From a virus, in the IMG/VR virus record IMGVR_UViG_3300021170_000228, positions 1 to 20,811 of that record: a stretch of DNA of 20,811 bases. One strand, written 5' to 3'. Under the pieces are notes generated by a model. The model was given only the letters and a program-made list of their open reading frames with translations, did not search any database and was not told where the DNA came from. The translations under genes and the position numbers were made by a program. The stretch's first letter is position 1, and each line of letters begins with the position of its first letter. Shown in pieces: positions 6,061 through 14,821 of the stretch.

Positions 6061-9000
6061 GATAGAGCCTCAGTAACTGGAACGCATATAAAGTAACCAA
6101 TCTGGAATGTAACCGGGAACGTCCCGGTTGGCGTAGCTGTCAGGTACATAGTTGTCTGGAATGCTGTTGTAGTTACGCCAAGCGAGCCGAAGGACCATCC
6201 AGGACCAGCTAGCGTAATGTTTGTTCCAAAGAATCCACTTCCTCCGTCAGCACCCATATTGATAACAGCACCAGGCGTGCCATTTATCGCCCAGTATATC
6301 ATGTAGTTCGGATTACCAACACCAGGACCAGGAAGTACCGGGAATGTTGCCCCGGTAGCGTAGCCTCCATTAGCACTAGTTGTACACTGTAGGTAGTAGT
6401 TGTAAGGGGAGGCTATAGTACTTGTAACCAGGACAGAGCAGTTAGTTCCGGACCATGATCCGATAAGACCTGTATTCCAGAAATCACCAGATGTATCTAT
6501 GTTTGTGGCGTACGGGACATACGGCACACCAGTCACATCAATCTCCCACTTGAATGCGTTCAATGACTCGTCAAGAGAGGACACTATCTGGTCTATATTA
6601 CTTGACGGCATGAATGATGGGACATTGAATATATTGATCCTCTGCCCGTCATCAAGATTTGCCTGCTGGGCGAATAGTGAGGAAACCTCCGGCCTTGTCT
6701 GGTCAAGAGCAATTGACTTGTACCTGAAGTCATTAACTGTTCCAACGTCAAGCTTCCATGCAGCGCATTGTGCGAGCTGTGAGTCCGCATAAAAGTTTCC
6801 CGACAGCGAGTATGGGTAGTTACCTACACCGGCCGGTGGGGTAGCTACCGAGAGAGGGCCATTCTGTAGCTGTACATTAACCGAGCTGCCATTTATCCTT
6901 GAGAGAGTTATATTGTTTCTTAGCTGCTGCTGATCAAATACCGGCTGGATATTCTGCGCTACCTGGGCCGACGTATAGTTGAGTGCTAGAGATGGGTCAT
7001 TGTCAATCATTGCAACACGACTTACAAATTCAATACCACAGAACCATCTCGGCTCTACAAGAACACCACAGTCAACATCCTGTATCTGCTGCATTATACT
7101 CATAAAGGTATCGTCGGGCTGTGGACCCATCCTCACACCAATGCCTATTGAGACATTTCCAATAGCAAACTGCTGACCGGAGAACGTAGGCGTAGCGGTA
7201 TTGTATACAGCAAGGTTCATAGATGTTGTGTTAGCGGGCACCAGACATTGCGTTATTGATATGGTGCCCGTAGAGAATGGTGATGGGAATGATACTGCTG
7301 ACAAAAGCGTAGCGGTACCGTTTGTTGCACCATTGTTCTTGAAGTATGTAATTATTACATTGTAGTTGCCTGCCTGTCCGAGGGTGTTCAGGTCGATGTA
7401 TGCACTAACGTACTGTCCGGCCGGGACGGGTATCTGAGGACTTGTCGCTATTGCACCTGACGCCGTACCGCTGTTGGCAATAAGAATGAAGTTACTCTCA
7501 TACTCGCCATAGTCTTCACAGCTTGACAGGGTCGAGTTGCTACTAGTCCACCCACCAAGAGCAATTGTTGAGTACGTATTCTGGTACGGAAGGATACTAT
7601 TCCAGTTCCAGTAACCATCCCCCTGATACGCACATCTTATGCCCTCTTCAGAGCATATCCTCTTGAACCTGTCTATTGCAAGTTCGCCGGCAAATCCTCC
7701 AAATGCCGGTGAAACTATCGCGACATATTCAAGTGCACCCTGAAGGACAATATGCCCTACAGCCGTATCCTGGATGTTCCCGTTCGGGTTGATGACAACT
7801 GAACTTATAGCACCAATAGATCCGGTGTACGGTATGATAATACCAATTGGAACAGCTGAATTAGGCGCAACGGTAAAGATAGTACAGTTAACACTAGAGC
7901 CATTAACAGCAAGCTCCATACTGACAAGCCATGGCCCTGTGCCGTTAACTGGAGGCATAGCGCCAGTGCCGGTATCAAATATCAGCGAGCTTCCTGAATT
8001 GTACCCCCGAAGTCCGAACAGCCCACCACCAGACGACACGTAGTAGCACTCAATACGAGCAAGTGTCCCGCTTGCAACTATCCCCCTCGCGAGTACAGCT
8101 CCGTTTGGCATACCAGTAGCAGGAACGTTAGTTACAAATCTTAGGATAACATTGTTTGGCGTACTTACGCCAGCAAAGTTGATCGTTACCTGTCCTGATG
8201 CACCCTGTGCGCCGGGGCCATACTTGGGTGCATACTTATTCTGGTTGGAGCCAGATCCCCCACCGCCACCGGGAAATCCGCCAATACCTGCAAGGTTAGC
8301 TGTGTATGTCTTCAGGGCCGTCTGGAATGTCTCGCCCTTGCCGCCCTTACCACCACCGCTTACAGCCGTAGCCCCGGCACCACCACTATTGCCAGATGTA
8401 CTACCGCCTGTCAGTCCGCCAGTAAAGGTACCGCCTGAGCCACCGCCTCCACCACCCCCACCGATTACATTGCCGATACCGCCATTGCCGCCATTATGGT
8501 GAACAGCAGACTGACTTCCTGTACCGCCATTAGTGGCGCTAACGCCGCTAGTCCCAGCCCCATGAGCGAGTGTGGTGACAGAGTCAGCCTGAAAGAAAGA
8601 GTTACCACCAGCTGCGCCCGAGTAGGCTGTTGTACCACTCGCCCTACCGCCCCCACCGCCAGCACCAACGGTCAGGTTGTAGTAGTTGCCAGGAGTTACC
8701 GCAACACTAGAGTCAGCAGCAGACTCTCCACCACCTCCAGCAATTACGTGAACGCCATTGCTGCCTCCTGCGCCACCTCCGGTTGCACTTACCGATGTAA
8801 GTGTTGTCGTCCCTCCTGGACATAGCCACTGGTAGTTCCCCGGAGTGTTCCATGTTACGGGGCCTCCCCAGCTTTGACTACCAGTATTGCCAGTCCATAC
8901 ACTACCATTCAGCTGCGGTATTGGATCGCTACCGGGAACACCACTATCAGATGAAAGGCCAGGAGTACCTGTCCATGTCATCGTTGAACCTCCAGATTCA

Positions 9001-10208
9001 ATATTCTGGAAGTTAGTTGCCCCAGTTAGCTCCTCGCAAGGCCAGTATGCTATCGGAGTTGTTACATCAGTCTTCCTTGTATAGAACCTCTTCAGCGGAG
9101 ATCCAATATTATTGCCCTGGATGTACCTGGTAAGAATCCCACTCGCGATTACATTGACGTATATGTAATTGCCAGTTGGGTCCCAGGAAGGTGGCCAGTT
9201 ACTAACCTCACCTATAAACCTGTAGCCCGAGTATACAACTCCAGTAATAGACTGTGAATTGACACTGACGAATATCCTGGTGTTGCCTGTGATATACGGG
9301 TAGAATGGACTACCTGAATTGTTCGGCGTAAATGCTCCGCCAGTATTGTTGAGCGTTAGCGTCATTGTTACTGGGTTTATTGACTCCGTCTCACTTGGGC
9401 TTCCCCGCCCAGTAATTTGTATGTCGTTAGTCTGGTATACAAGTCCTGTTATGTCTGCCAGGGAACCATTGAGGAGAAGCTGTACCGTTACGCCAAGTGG
9501 ATTAAGCGGGAATACTGGGTAGGTAGGAGCCACATACCAAGGGCCTACAAACCCAGAATCGAGTAGGGCAAGGTCATCAAAGTATAGCGATGGCTGGTTT
9601 ATATTTGACGTGTTCCAGCCAAAAGTAATCTGGTTTACACTTCCGGAAACTCCAAAGGCACTCGCCGTATCGGTAAGCGTGTATGAAATTGTAGTGGTGT
9701 CAAATGCGGCAGCCTGGTAAACATTCACGGCAAGGGAAGCCGAGCCAGAACTACCACAGACAAGCTGCCATTCAACTCTTGCCCAGCTATTAAGGGTCAG
9801 GGCTGATGCAGCCGTCTGCGTTACGGTCCCTCCAGGATTTACAATTGAAAGCTTTCCTGCAGTGTCATACCGTATGCCGCCGCCCGCCGTACCGGAGCTA
9901 GCAAACTTGACAATAAGATCTGATGTTGTGGCAACTGCTGTTGGATTTATGTAGAACCGGCCGTAAATAGTAGATACGGTACCGAGAGAGGTTGACCATC
10001 CAAAGTTACAAATACCACCGGAACCGCTTGTACTAACCTGCCCACTTAGCTCTCCATGAGCCTGCCTTGCTCCGGAGAACCTGTTATTTGTACCGCCAGC
10101 CACCGGGTTAATGATGTCAAATAGATCGTCAGTTCCGCTCCCGGAATTAACGCTTGATATAGCCAGGCCGTTAAAGCCATTCTCGAAGCCATTCTGAAGG
10201 TAGACCAT
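6054..10208 (-). CDS. Large modular minor tail protein (tail tip/hub) with lectin-like and glycine-rich domains
   Basis: This 1384-residue protein starts at an ATG sharing bases with the tape measure stop (TAATG), with AGGAACAA upstream. Residues 1-224 resemble a concanavalin-like lectin domain (YGRFYIN, WARVEWQL, SLYFDDLALLD). Residues about 235-385 carry the tail-protein core (TGLVYQTNDIQITGRGS, YRFIGEVSNWPP, GILTRYIQGN). At 384-445 a second lectin-like domain begins (PIAYWPCEELTGATNF), is broken by a glycine-rich region (about 446-682) and resumes at NNVILRFVTNVPATGMPNG. Core sequence GELAIDRFKRICSEEGI is followed by another beta insert (about 864-1026), then MGPQPDDTFMSIMQQIQDVD continues the core. 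Residues about 1236-1384 form a C-terminal beta domain. It probably sits at the tail tip and contacts the host surface. Domain limits are approximate. Confidence 0.85.
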   Translation of the reverse strand: MVYLQNGFENGFNGLAISSVNSGSGTDDLFDIINPVAGGTNNRFSGARQAHGELSGQVSTSGSGGICNFGWSTSLGTVSTIYGRFYINPTAVATTSDLIVKFASSGTAGGGIRYDTAGKLSIVNPGGTVTQTAASALTLNSWARVEWQLVCGSSGSASLAVNVYQAAAFDTTTISYTLTDTASAFGVSGSVNQITFGWNTSNINQPSLYFDDLALLDSGFVGPWYVAPTYPVFPLNPLGVTVQLLLNGSLADITGLVYQTNDIQITGRGSPSETESINPVTMTLTLNNTGGAFTPNNSGSPFYPYITGNTRIFVSVNSQSITGVVYSGYRFIGEVSNWPPSWDPTGNYIYVNVIASGILTRYIQGNNIGSPLKRFYTRKTDVTTPIAYWPCEELTGATNFQNIESGGSTMTWTGTPGLSSDSGVPGSDPIPQLNGSVWTGNTGSQSWGGPVTWNTPGNYQWLCPGGTTTLTSVSATGGGAGGSNGVHVIAGGGGESAADSSVAVTPGNYYNLTVGAGGGGGRASGTTAYSGAAGGNSFFQADSVTTLAHGAGTSGVSATNGGTGSQSAVHHNGGNGGIGNVIGGGGGGGGSGGTFTGGLTGGSTSGNSGGAGATAVSGGGKGGKGETFQTALKTYTANLAGIGGFPGGGGGSGSNQNKYAPKYGPGAQGASGQVTINFAGVSTPNNVILRFVTNVPATGMPNGAVLARGIVASGTLARIECYYVSSGGGLFGLRGYNSGSSLIFDTGTGAMPPVNGTGPWLVSMELAVNGSSVNCTIFTVAPNSAVPIGIIIPYTGSIGAISSVVINPNGNIQDTAVGHIVLQGALEYVAIVSPAFGGFAGELAIDRFKRICSEEGIRCAYQGDGYWNWNSILPYQNTYSTIALGGWTSSNSTLSSCEDYGEYESNFILIANSGTASGAIATSPQIPVPAGQYVSAYIDLNTLGQAGNYNVIITYFKNNGATNGTATLLSAVSFPSPFSTGTISITQCLVPANTTSMNLAVYNTATPTFSGQQFAIGNVSIGIGVRMGPQPDDTFMSIMQQIQDVDCGVLVEPRWFCGIEFVSRVAMIDNDPSLALNYTSAQVAQNIQPVFDQQQLRNNITLSRINGSSVNVQLQNGPLSVATPPAGVGNYPYSLSGNFYADSQLAQCAAWKLDVGTVNDFRYKSIALDQTRPEVSSLFAQQANLDDGQRINIFNVPSFMPSSNIDQIVSSLDESLNAFKWEIDVTGVPYVPYATNIDTSGDFWNTGLIGSWSGTNCSVLVTSTIASPYNYYLQCTTSANGGYATGATFPVLPGPGVGNPNYMIYWAINGTPGAVINMGADGGSGFFGTNITLAGPGWSFGSLGVTTTAFQTTMYLTATPTGTFPVTFQIGYFICVPVTEALSW
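8163..8873 (-). repeat. Glycine-rich low-complexity domain-coding segment
   Basis: This stretch encodes about 237 residues that are very rich in Gly, Ser, Thr and Ala with runs of up to eight consecutive glycines. It begins with an SQSWGGPVTWNTPGNYQW signature followed by CPGGTTTLTSVSATGGGAGG, and ends with GAQGASGQVTINFAG. That start and end match the glycine-rich tail-fiber domain found in many phages and bacterial surface proteins. It interrupts a lectin-like fold in the tail-tip protein. Proline-rich open frames on the plus strand across it are its shadow. Confidence 0.8.
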
Positions 10209-13200
10209 TACTTGTTCCTACTTCCGAATGCCCTCTGTACGCTTCCGCCACCCTTATACCTAACAAAGTTTCTTATGAACTCGGCCATAAACTTCTCAAA
10301 CTCGCTACTCCCGCCAACAACTTCAAATGTACCTCCGCCACTACCAGGACCAGAGTCGCGAGTTAGGTGCTCATACCCTCCGGTACCATTCATCATAATG
10401 TTAAGGCCAGGCTTGAGCCACCCGCCATTATCATACCAGTTCATAGCAGCCTCGTGCGCCGCCGCCCCGATCGGGCCTCCATAAGTGGATGCCATATAGT
10501 TCCACATCCAGGCTATCTGTGTACGAGGGTCGGACTGTCCACCTGCCCATGCAGGCCAGGCAGCTACTGGCATCTTGGAGAACGGGAGGGCCTGCGGAAT
10601 ACCATACGCCCCGGATGACGGGTTGGTGGCGAACTGGTTCCATCCAGACTCACGCATGGCCACATAGTTCCATGCATTCCATACCGGACCTGATGCGTAC
10701 TGCGGGTACATTGACTGTGCTAGGCGCGCGTTCTGATTCGGGGCCGCCGCTGGCGGGCCGCCGACAGTAGGACCAGTAACCTGCTTTGTCGCAACCAGAG
10801 TGTTTGCGTATGACACAGCATCCTGGAGGAACTGACCGGCTGCGGAATTCCCAAATGACGGCCATGCACTATTAATGAATGAGCTCTCATTATTTCCGGC
10901 CCAGTCAGTAAGACCGCTCATACCACCGATAACTCCGCCACTCGCGAAGCCGGGCACCCCCATCTGCTTGAACAGCCATGCATACTTCTTTGTCTTGTCC
11001 TTATCAATAACGGCCTCACCACGCTCAAGCATAGCGGGCCATTCATCCCCTCCACCAAAGCCAGGTACCTTACCGCCTCCTGAGTAGAAGCTCAGGGCAC
11101 CAAGCTTCTTCAGAACTGAGCCAAGACTCTCGCGAGCCTGGACGGTACCGGAGCCGCTGGCATGAACACCTACATTGACCGTCTTGCCATGTAGCCTATC
11201 GACCGAACCTTGAAGATTGTTGACAAAGTTCTTTGCATCAGTAGCTGAAAGCCCTGTCTTCTCAAGATCCGCTATCAGCTGATCACGAGCCGACTTAAAG
11301 GCATTGCTATTTATGCCCTGATGGATAATTGCATCCGTCATATTGCTTATGGCTGTCTGTGCTCCGGATGCCTTAAACAATGACGCCTGGAACGCTGCAA
11401 CAAGATCGTTGTTAAGTACTCCAGCCAGGCCACCGACCTTAATCGTTGACTTATCGACAATAGCATTCATCCCTGTCAGGGACGTACCGTTCTGTCCCAC
11501 CCACTTGTTTAGATTCTGAAGACTTACGGTACCGGGACCGAGAGCATTATTGATGAATGCAATAATGGTGTCCCTGGCGGTGAGGTTGCTGCCAGCATAC
11601 GTCAGCATCTCTGCAGACTGGGTGGCAATTACGGTCGTTAGGTCCTTCTGACTTATTCCCTGCTGCGTAAGCGAGTCGGAAAGCTTCTGTGCTGCAGGTA
11701 TAACTGTCGTGTATAGGTCACTGGCAAGCGTTAGGCTCTGTGAGTTGAATCCAGTCAGTGATGCACCGGATACCTGAGCATCCTTACCCATTTGCAGAAT
11801 ACCCTGCTGGAATGAGATGAATGCCTGCTGACCGCCAAGCAGCACATTTATGAGGTTGTCTTCGGCCGTAGTTACGTTCTGGAGGGCAGGAAGAGTCTCC
11901 TGCATAAATTCATTACGCTGGGCATTGGCAGCAGCAGCCTGTCGCCCAGTACCGATCGCGAGGGCGTTCTGGGCATCCGCCGCTGCCTTGGCCTGAATGA
12001 TAAGGCCAGGTAGTGTCTGCGCAGTAGCGTTCAGGATGTCATTGGATGTTATGCCGGCAGCAGCTAGGAGCGAAGTGTTACCGCCCGCCGCCTTCAGTAC
12101 CTGGCTGTAATTGCTCATGTCCTTCTGAAGGACAGGAAGGAGAGCATGGTTGTCATTGAGGACGGTGCCAAGCCTCTGTGCATTTGCCACGTAGGTGAAT
12201 GTACCGATAAGCTCCTTAGCTTGCGCTACGGTTAGCTGGCCGTGACTTGCTGCCGCCTCCTTTACGGCAGCCGCCTGGTCATTAAGTGTCTTGACGTACG
12301 TACCGCCACCAACATCAAGAGCATTTTGCGCTGAATTTACTGCTGCTACAGCATCCCTGTACTGAATTAGGAGGTTGATACCAAGCTGATTTACAGGAAC
12401 CTGTCCAAGGAACTTCTGTGTAGCAGTGACCATTTCATTAGTGGCATCCTTGCTCCTTACAAGCCAGTAAACAAGAGCACCGATACCGGCTGCGGCAAGG
12501 GCCGCCCACCCAACAATACTAAGTGCACTTATTGAGGTGAATGCCCCTTCAAGTGCCCAGCTCGAAGCTGCGGCATAGTCGGCTGCGGCACCAAGAGTGA
12601 ACAGCACACGGATAAGCTGAACAACACCCTGTCCGATCATCTGAAGGCCGGTAAAGAACTGTGCTGCATCAAATAGGAGGAAGTTAGCATTTACAAGGCC
12701 AAGCGGGATGAGGAGCCTAGCGAATGCGTTTGTTGTGTACAGAACTGCGCTTGCCGCGAGTCCGAGCCATAGTGCGGCGCCATGGAAAACAAGGAAGCCG
12801 TTAAGTATGTCCTGGAATATATGACTTGCACTTAGCGCCTCAAGTGCACCAGTAACGCCAACTACAGCATGAAGAAGGATCTGTGCATATCCAGGAACAA
12901 CCTTCAGCAAGTTGCCTACGGTGCCAAAGATGTTAGCGACTACCTCGCCAATCATGGCAACGTCCTTTGGACCATCCTTGAGGAATGTCCCAAGTCCGCC
13001 ACTAACAAGGGCACTCGTTGCCCTAGCCCCGAGGATTTCCAGCTGCCGTCCGGTTGCATCAATGATCGGCGGGAGCTTGCCGGTATTAGCGCCAACAACA
13101 GCAAGAGCATCACCAAATAGCTGGATGGTATACGGCTTTGCTGCATCCTCAAGCTTGTGCATGCCATCGGTTAGCGGGTAGACGCTCTGCCCAAAAGCAG

Positions 13201-14230
13201 TAGTGTCATTGAATGCGGTGCGCATTGCCCTTGATATGTCATTTACCGTTGGTGCGGCACCAAGACCGAACGCAGCTAGCGCAACCGTAGCGGGAACAAT
13301 GACAGCAACGAATTCAGCAACGGTGTCAGCAAGAACGTGCCATGCAGCTACCTGGCCAATTAGCGGAAGCCTGCCAAGAGCACCACCAAACAGGGTTACC
13401 TTTGCTGTAGCCGCAGCACCCCAGAAACCGAACTGAGCAAGCCACCCAGTTCCTGCCTCGAAGAGTGGGATCTGATCCCTTATGACCGCATTGTTTGCGA
13501 TAGCACCAGCTACAGCATCAGCAAATGCTGTCCTGGCGAGTCCGCCATACCTCGCAGCCGCAGTACCGATAGCGCCCCAGAACCCATAAGTCATCGAGGC
13601 AACTCCGGCAAAGCCTCCCATAACCTGCCAGAGCCGGACGATATCATCGTGCGTCATTCCAAAGGCAGAGTGAAGCTTATAGGAGTCAGCAACTAGGGCA
13701 TCCATAGCGGCCGTAGTACCACTGCTAATGCCGACATTGAACTTCTGGTCTAGGCCGCTGCCAATCCCTCCCGTTGGCGTCCCGTAGCTTACAGGAATAA
13801 CCTCGCTCTGGACTACATGGGGAAGCTTCAGTGGTGCTACATCAAAGCTTACCGGAATCTCTGCACTCAGGCTGGAGATCTTCTCCATCTGGGTCGCGAG
13901 CTGTTCCGGATTAACGTTGATGTCAAGAAGGTCGGAAATACCCTGCTGCTGTATAAGCCTCTTTAGCAACATTAGCTGGGTGGTAATCCGGCCGGGGGAT
14001 ATATTGACATCAGCAAGGTCGGCAATTCCCAGGGCCTGTAGCTTTGCCTTGAGCATTGACAACGCAGACATCATCTTGTTGGTGTCAATAGAGATCCCGC
14101 CGATGTTCTGGAAGTCCTTGCCTAGATCCTTAGCTACCTTCCTGAGTGCCTCCATCTTCAGTAGTGCTGATGCGAAGGATGGCCCGGTGAGATCCTTTGC
14201 GGTAATCGTGATATTTACTTCATTCGCCAT
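10208..14230 (-). CDS. Tape measure protein with C-terminal lysozyme-like (SLT-type) domain
   Basis: I choose the ATG at 14230, with AGGTAGGTG upstream, giving 1340 residues. A GTG nine bases earlier is possible. The gene overlaps the second chaperone frame by 11 bases. The N-terminus MANEVNITITAKDLTGPSFA is typical of tape measures. Three 29-residue units follow near residues 50-135. Hydrophobic stretches near 303-326, 481-502 and 566-591 fit the membrane-inserting segments of tape measures. Residues about 1183-1275 are a lysozyme-like domain: VAMRESGWNQFATNPSSGAY then GIPQALP, with Glu1194 in RES as the likely catalytic acid. It sets tail length during assembly, and the enzymatic part likely opens peptidoglycan during DNA entry. 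At about 0.15 nm per residue the tail would be near 200 nm. Followed by the tail-tip gene. Confidence 0.93.
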   Translation of the reverse strand: MANEVNITITAKDLTGPSFASALLKMEALRKVAKDLGKDFQNIGGISIDTNKMMSALSMLKAKLQALGIADLADVNISPGRITTQLMLLKRLIQQQGISDLLDINVNPEQLATQMEKISSLSAEIPVSFDVAPLKLPHVVQSEVIPVSYGTPTGGIGSGLDQKFNVGISSGTTAAMDALVADSYKLHSAFGMTHDDIVRLWQVMGGFAGVASMTYGFWGAIGTAAARYGGLARTAFADAVAGAIANNAVIRDQIPLFEAGTGWLAQFGFWGAAATAKVTLFGGALGRLPLIGQVAAWHVLADTVAEFVAVIVPATVALAAFGLGAAPTVNDISRAMRTAFNDTTAFGQSVYPLTDGMHKLEDAAKPYTIQLFGDALAVVGANTGKLPPIIDATGRQLEILGARATSALVSGGLGTFLKDGPKDVAMIGEVVANIFGTVGNLLKVVPGYAQILLHAVVGVTGALEALSASHIFQDILNGFLVFHGAALWLGLAASAVLYTTNAFARLLIPLGLVNANFLLFDAAQFFTGLQMIGQGVVQLIRVLFTLGAAADYAAASSWALEGAFTSISALSIVGWAALAAAGIGALVYWLVRSKDATNEMVTATQKFLGQVPVNQLGINLLIQYRDAVAAVNSAQNALDVGGGTYVKTLNDQAAAVKEAAASHGQLTVAQAKELIGTFTYVANAQRLGTVLNDNHALLPVLQKDMSNYSQVLKAAGGNTSLLAAAGITSNDILNATAQTLPGLIIQAKAAADAQNALAIGTGRQAAAANAQRNEFMQETLPALQNVTTAEDNLINVLLGGQQAFISFQQGILQMGKDAQVSGASLTGFNSQSLTLASDLYTTVIPAAQKLSDSLTQQGISQKDLTTVIATQSAEMLTYAGSNLTARDTIIAFINNALGPGTVSLQNLNKWVGQNGTSLTGMNAIVDKSTIKVGGLAGVLNNDLVAAFQASLFKASGAQTAISNMTDAIIHQGINSNAFKSARDQLIADLEKTGLSATDAKNFVNNLQGSVDRLHGKTVNVGVHASGSGTVQARESLGSVLKKLGALSFYSGGGKVPGFGGGDEWPAMLERGEAVIDKDKTKKYAWLFKQMGVPGFASGGVIGGMSGLTDWAGNNESSFINSAWPSFGNSAAGQFLQDAVSYANTLVATKQVTGPTVGGPPAAAPNQNARLAQSMYPQYASGPVWNAWNYVAMRESGWNQFATNPSSGAYGIPQALPFSKMPVAAWPAWAGGQSDPRTQIAWMWNYMASTYGGPIGAAAHEAAMNWYDNGGWLKPGLNIMMNGTGGYEHLTRDSGPGSGGGTFEVVGGSSEFEKFMAEFIRNFVRYKGGGSVQRAFGSRNK
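13829..14086 (-). repeat. Three imperfect 29-residue repeats in the tape measure N-terminus
   Basis: Three consecutive units align as (D/S/N)x(3)(M/I/L)..xLxxLKxxL..xGIxDLxDxNV. They start at DTNKMMSALSMLKAKLQALG, SPGRITTQLMLLKRLIQQQG and NPEQLATQMEKISSLSAEIP, and end in DVNI, DINV and DVAP. The pattern is helix followed by a short beta or turn segment. The third unit has lost the GI(A/S)DL core. Confidence 0.65.
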
Positions 14231-14489
14231 AGAAATCACCTACCTCTTCTTCCTGAGGATGAGCCATCGCAACGATATTAAGCATCCGGATGATACCTGC
14301 CTCTTCCTGCAAGATCTGACTTGGCAGGCAGTGAAACCTCTCACACAATCCGATTATGTTCTCGGCCTCTGCAAGTTCTACAGGCTTTCCGATGCACTCC
14401 CCAGTCCTAGTGATTGCTCCACCGAAGTCGAGCCATCGCTGGATTCGGTCTTCGAGGGATTTGGGACAGCCACCATCGCCGTCTGCCAT
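14220..14489 (-). CDS. Tail assembly chaperone, downstream frame (GT-type extension made by -1 frameshift)
   Basis: This open frame overlaps the end of the first chaperone gene in the -1 frame. It is most likely translated only as an extension of it. Slippage at CCCAAAT (14459-14465) would join residue 118 of the first frame (ending AVPN) to SLEDRIQRWLDFGG and onward, adding 79 residues for a fusion of about 197. The extension is helical and acidic (PVELAEAENIIGLCERFHCL, SQILQEEAGIIRMLNIVAMA), as expected for the lambda GT-type T domain that recruits the tape measure. A local ATG at 14489 exists but has no convincing ribosome site. The tape measure gene starts within its last codons. The coordinates given are those of the open frame, and the mature extension begins at 14459. 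Confidence 0.82.
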   Translation of the reverse strand: MADGDGGCPKSLEDRIQRWLDFGGAITRTGECIGKPVELAEAENIIGLCERFHCLPSQILQEEAGIIRMLNIVAMAHPQEEEVGDFYGE

Positions 14490-14812
14490 GCCATCATGAG
14501 CTGGGTGATAATAGTACGTTCCTGGGAGTCGATACCGTCCTGATCAGTTGGGACTGGCTGCCCTGCCAGATCCTCCAGGTCCCATGACACCAGGTGATTC
14601 CTGAACAGCTCCAGGATTCGGTCATTGTCCTTGAGAAGGTCCGGGCTAATCTTGATGTTGCCCTCATCGTCAGGTTCCGGACTTGAAACTGCAGCCATGA
14701 GCATCTCATTGTACTCGCCTAGCGAGCAGCAGCTCATCTTCACGTGAAGGCCATCAAGGGCAGTTCCCTCAAAGGTAAGGTTGTAGATCGTTGGCTGCGG
14801 GCGGAATCCCAT
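14378..14812 (-). CDS. Tail assembly chaperone, upstream frame (lambda G-type)
   Basis: This 144-residue protein starts at an ATG with AAGGAGAAG upstream. It lies between a tail-tube-like gene and the tape measure, the invariant site of the tail assembly chaperones of long-tailed phages. It starts MGFRPQPTIYNLTFEGTALD, then has a helical mid part (CSLGEYNEMLMAAVSS, DNDRILELFRNHLVSWDLED) that resembles other G-type chaperones. From residue about 118 the zero frame becomes Ser/Thr/Glu low complexity (SKTESSDGSTSVEQSLGL), which looks like an unselected tail, while the -1 frame carries better protein sequence. It acts in the cytoplasm with its fusion form on the tape measure and is absent from the virion in studied phages. 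Confidence 0.88.
   Translation of the reverse strand: MGFRPQPTIYNLTFEGTALDGLHVKMSCCSLGEYNEMLMAAVSSPEPDDEGNIKISPDLLKDNDRILELFRNHLVSWDLEDLAGQPVPTDQDGIDSQERTIITQLMMAWQTAMVAVPNPSKTESSDGSTSVEQSLGLGSASESL
14459..14465 (-). promoter_or_regulatory. Programmed -1 ribosomal frameshift site CCCAAAT
   Basis: On the minus strand the zero frame reads GTC CCA AAT CCC. The heptamer C CCA AAT fits the canonical X XXY YYZ pattern in the correct frame, and a -1 slip enters the overlapping chaperone frame exactly. Possible downstream stems lie at 14454-14450 with 14427-14423 (CGAAG/CTTCG), or 14449-14444 with 14426-14421 (ACCGAA/TTCGGT). The two alternatives are mutually exclusive and either begins 4 to 9 bases after the heptamer. 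Confidence 0.8.
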
Positions 14813-14821
14813 AACTTCTCC

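Noticed and set aside
8152-8502. Proline-rich plus-strand open frame
   Set aside because: It is the direct complement of glycine codons in the glycine-rich domain (GGN read as NCC).
14378-14489. Sequencing error or gene decay as the cause of the two overlapping chaperone frames
   Set aside because: The overlap lies at the conserved place for programmed frameshifting and contains an in-frame slippery heptamer, so both frames are expected to be intact.
13917-14543. Plus-strand open frame (208 residues) opposite the chaperone and tape measure starts
   Set aside because: It spans the antisense of three genes including the frameshift overlap, with no family resemblance. An isolated plus-strand gene in this dense minus-strand operon is unlikely.
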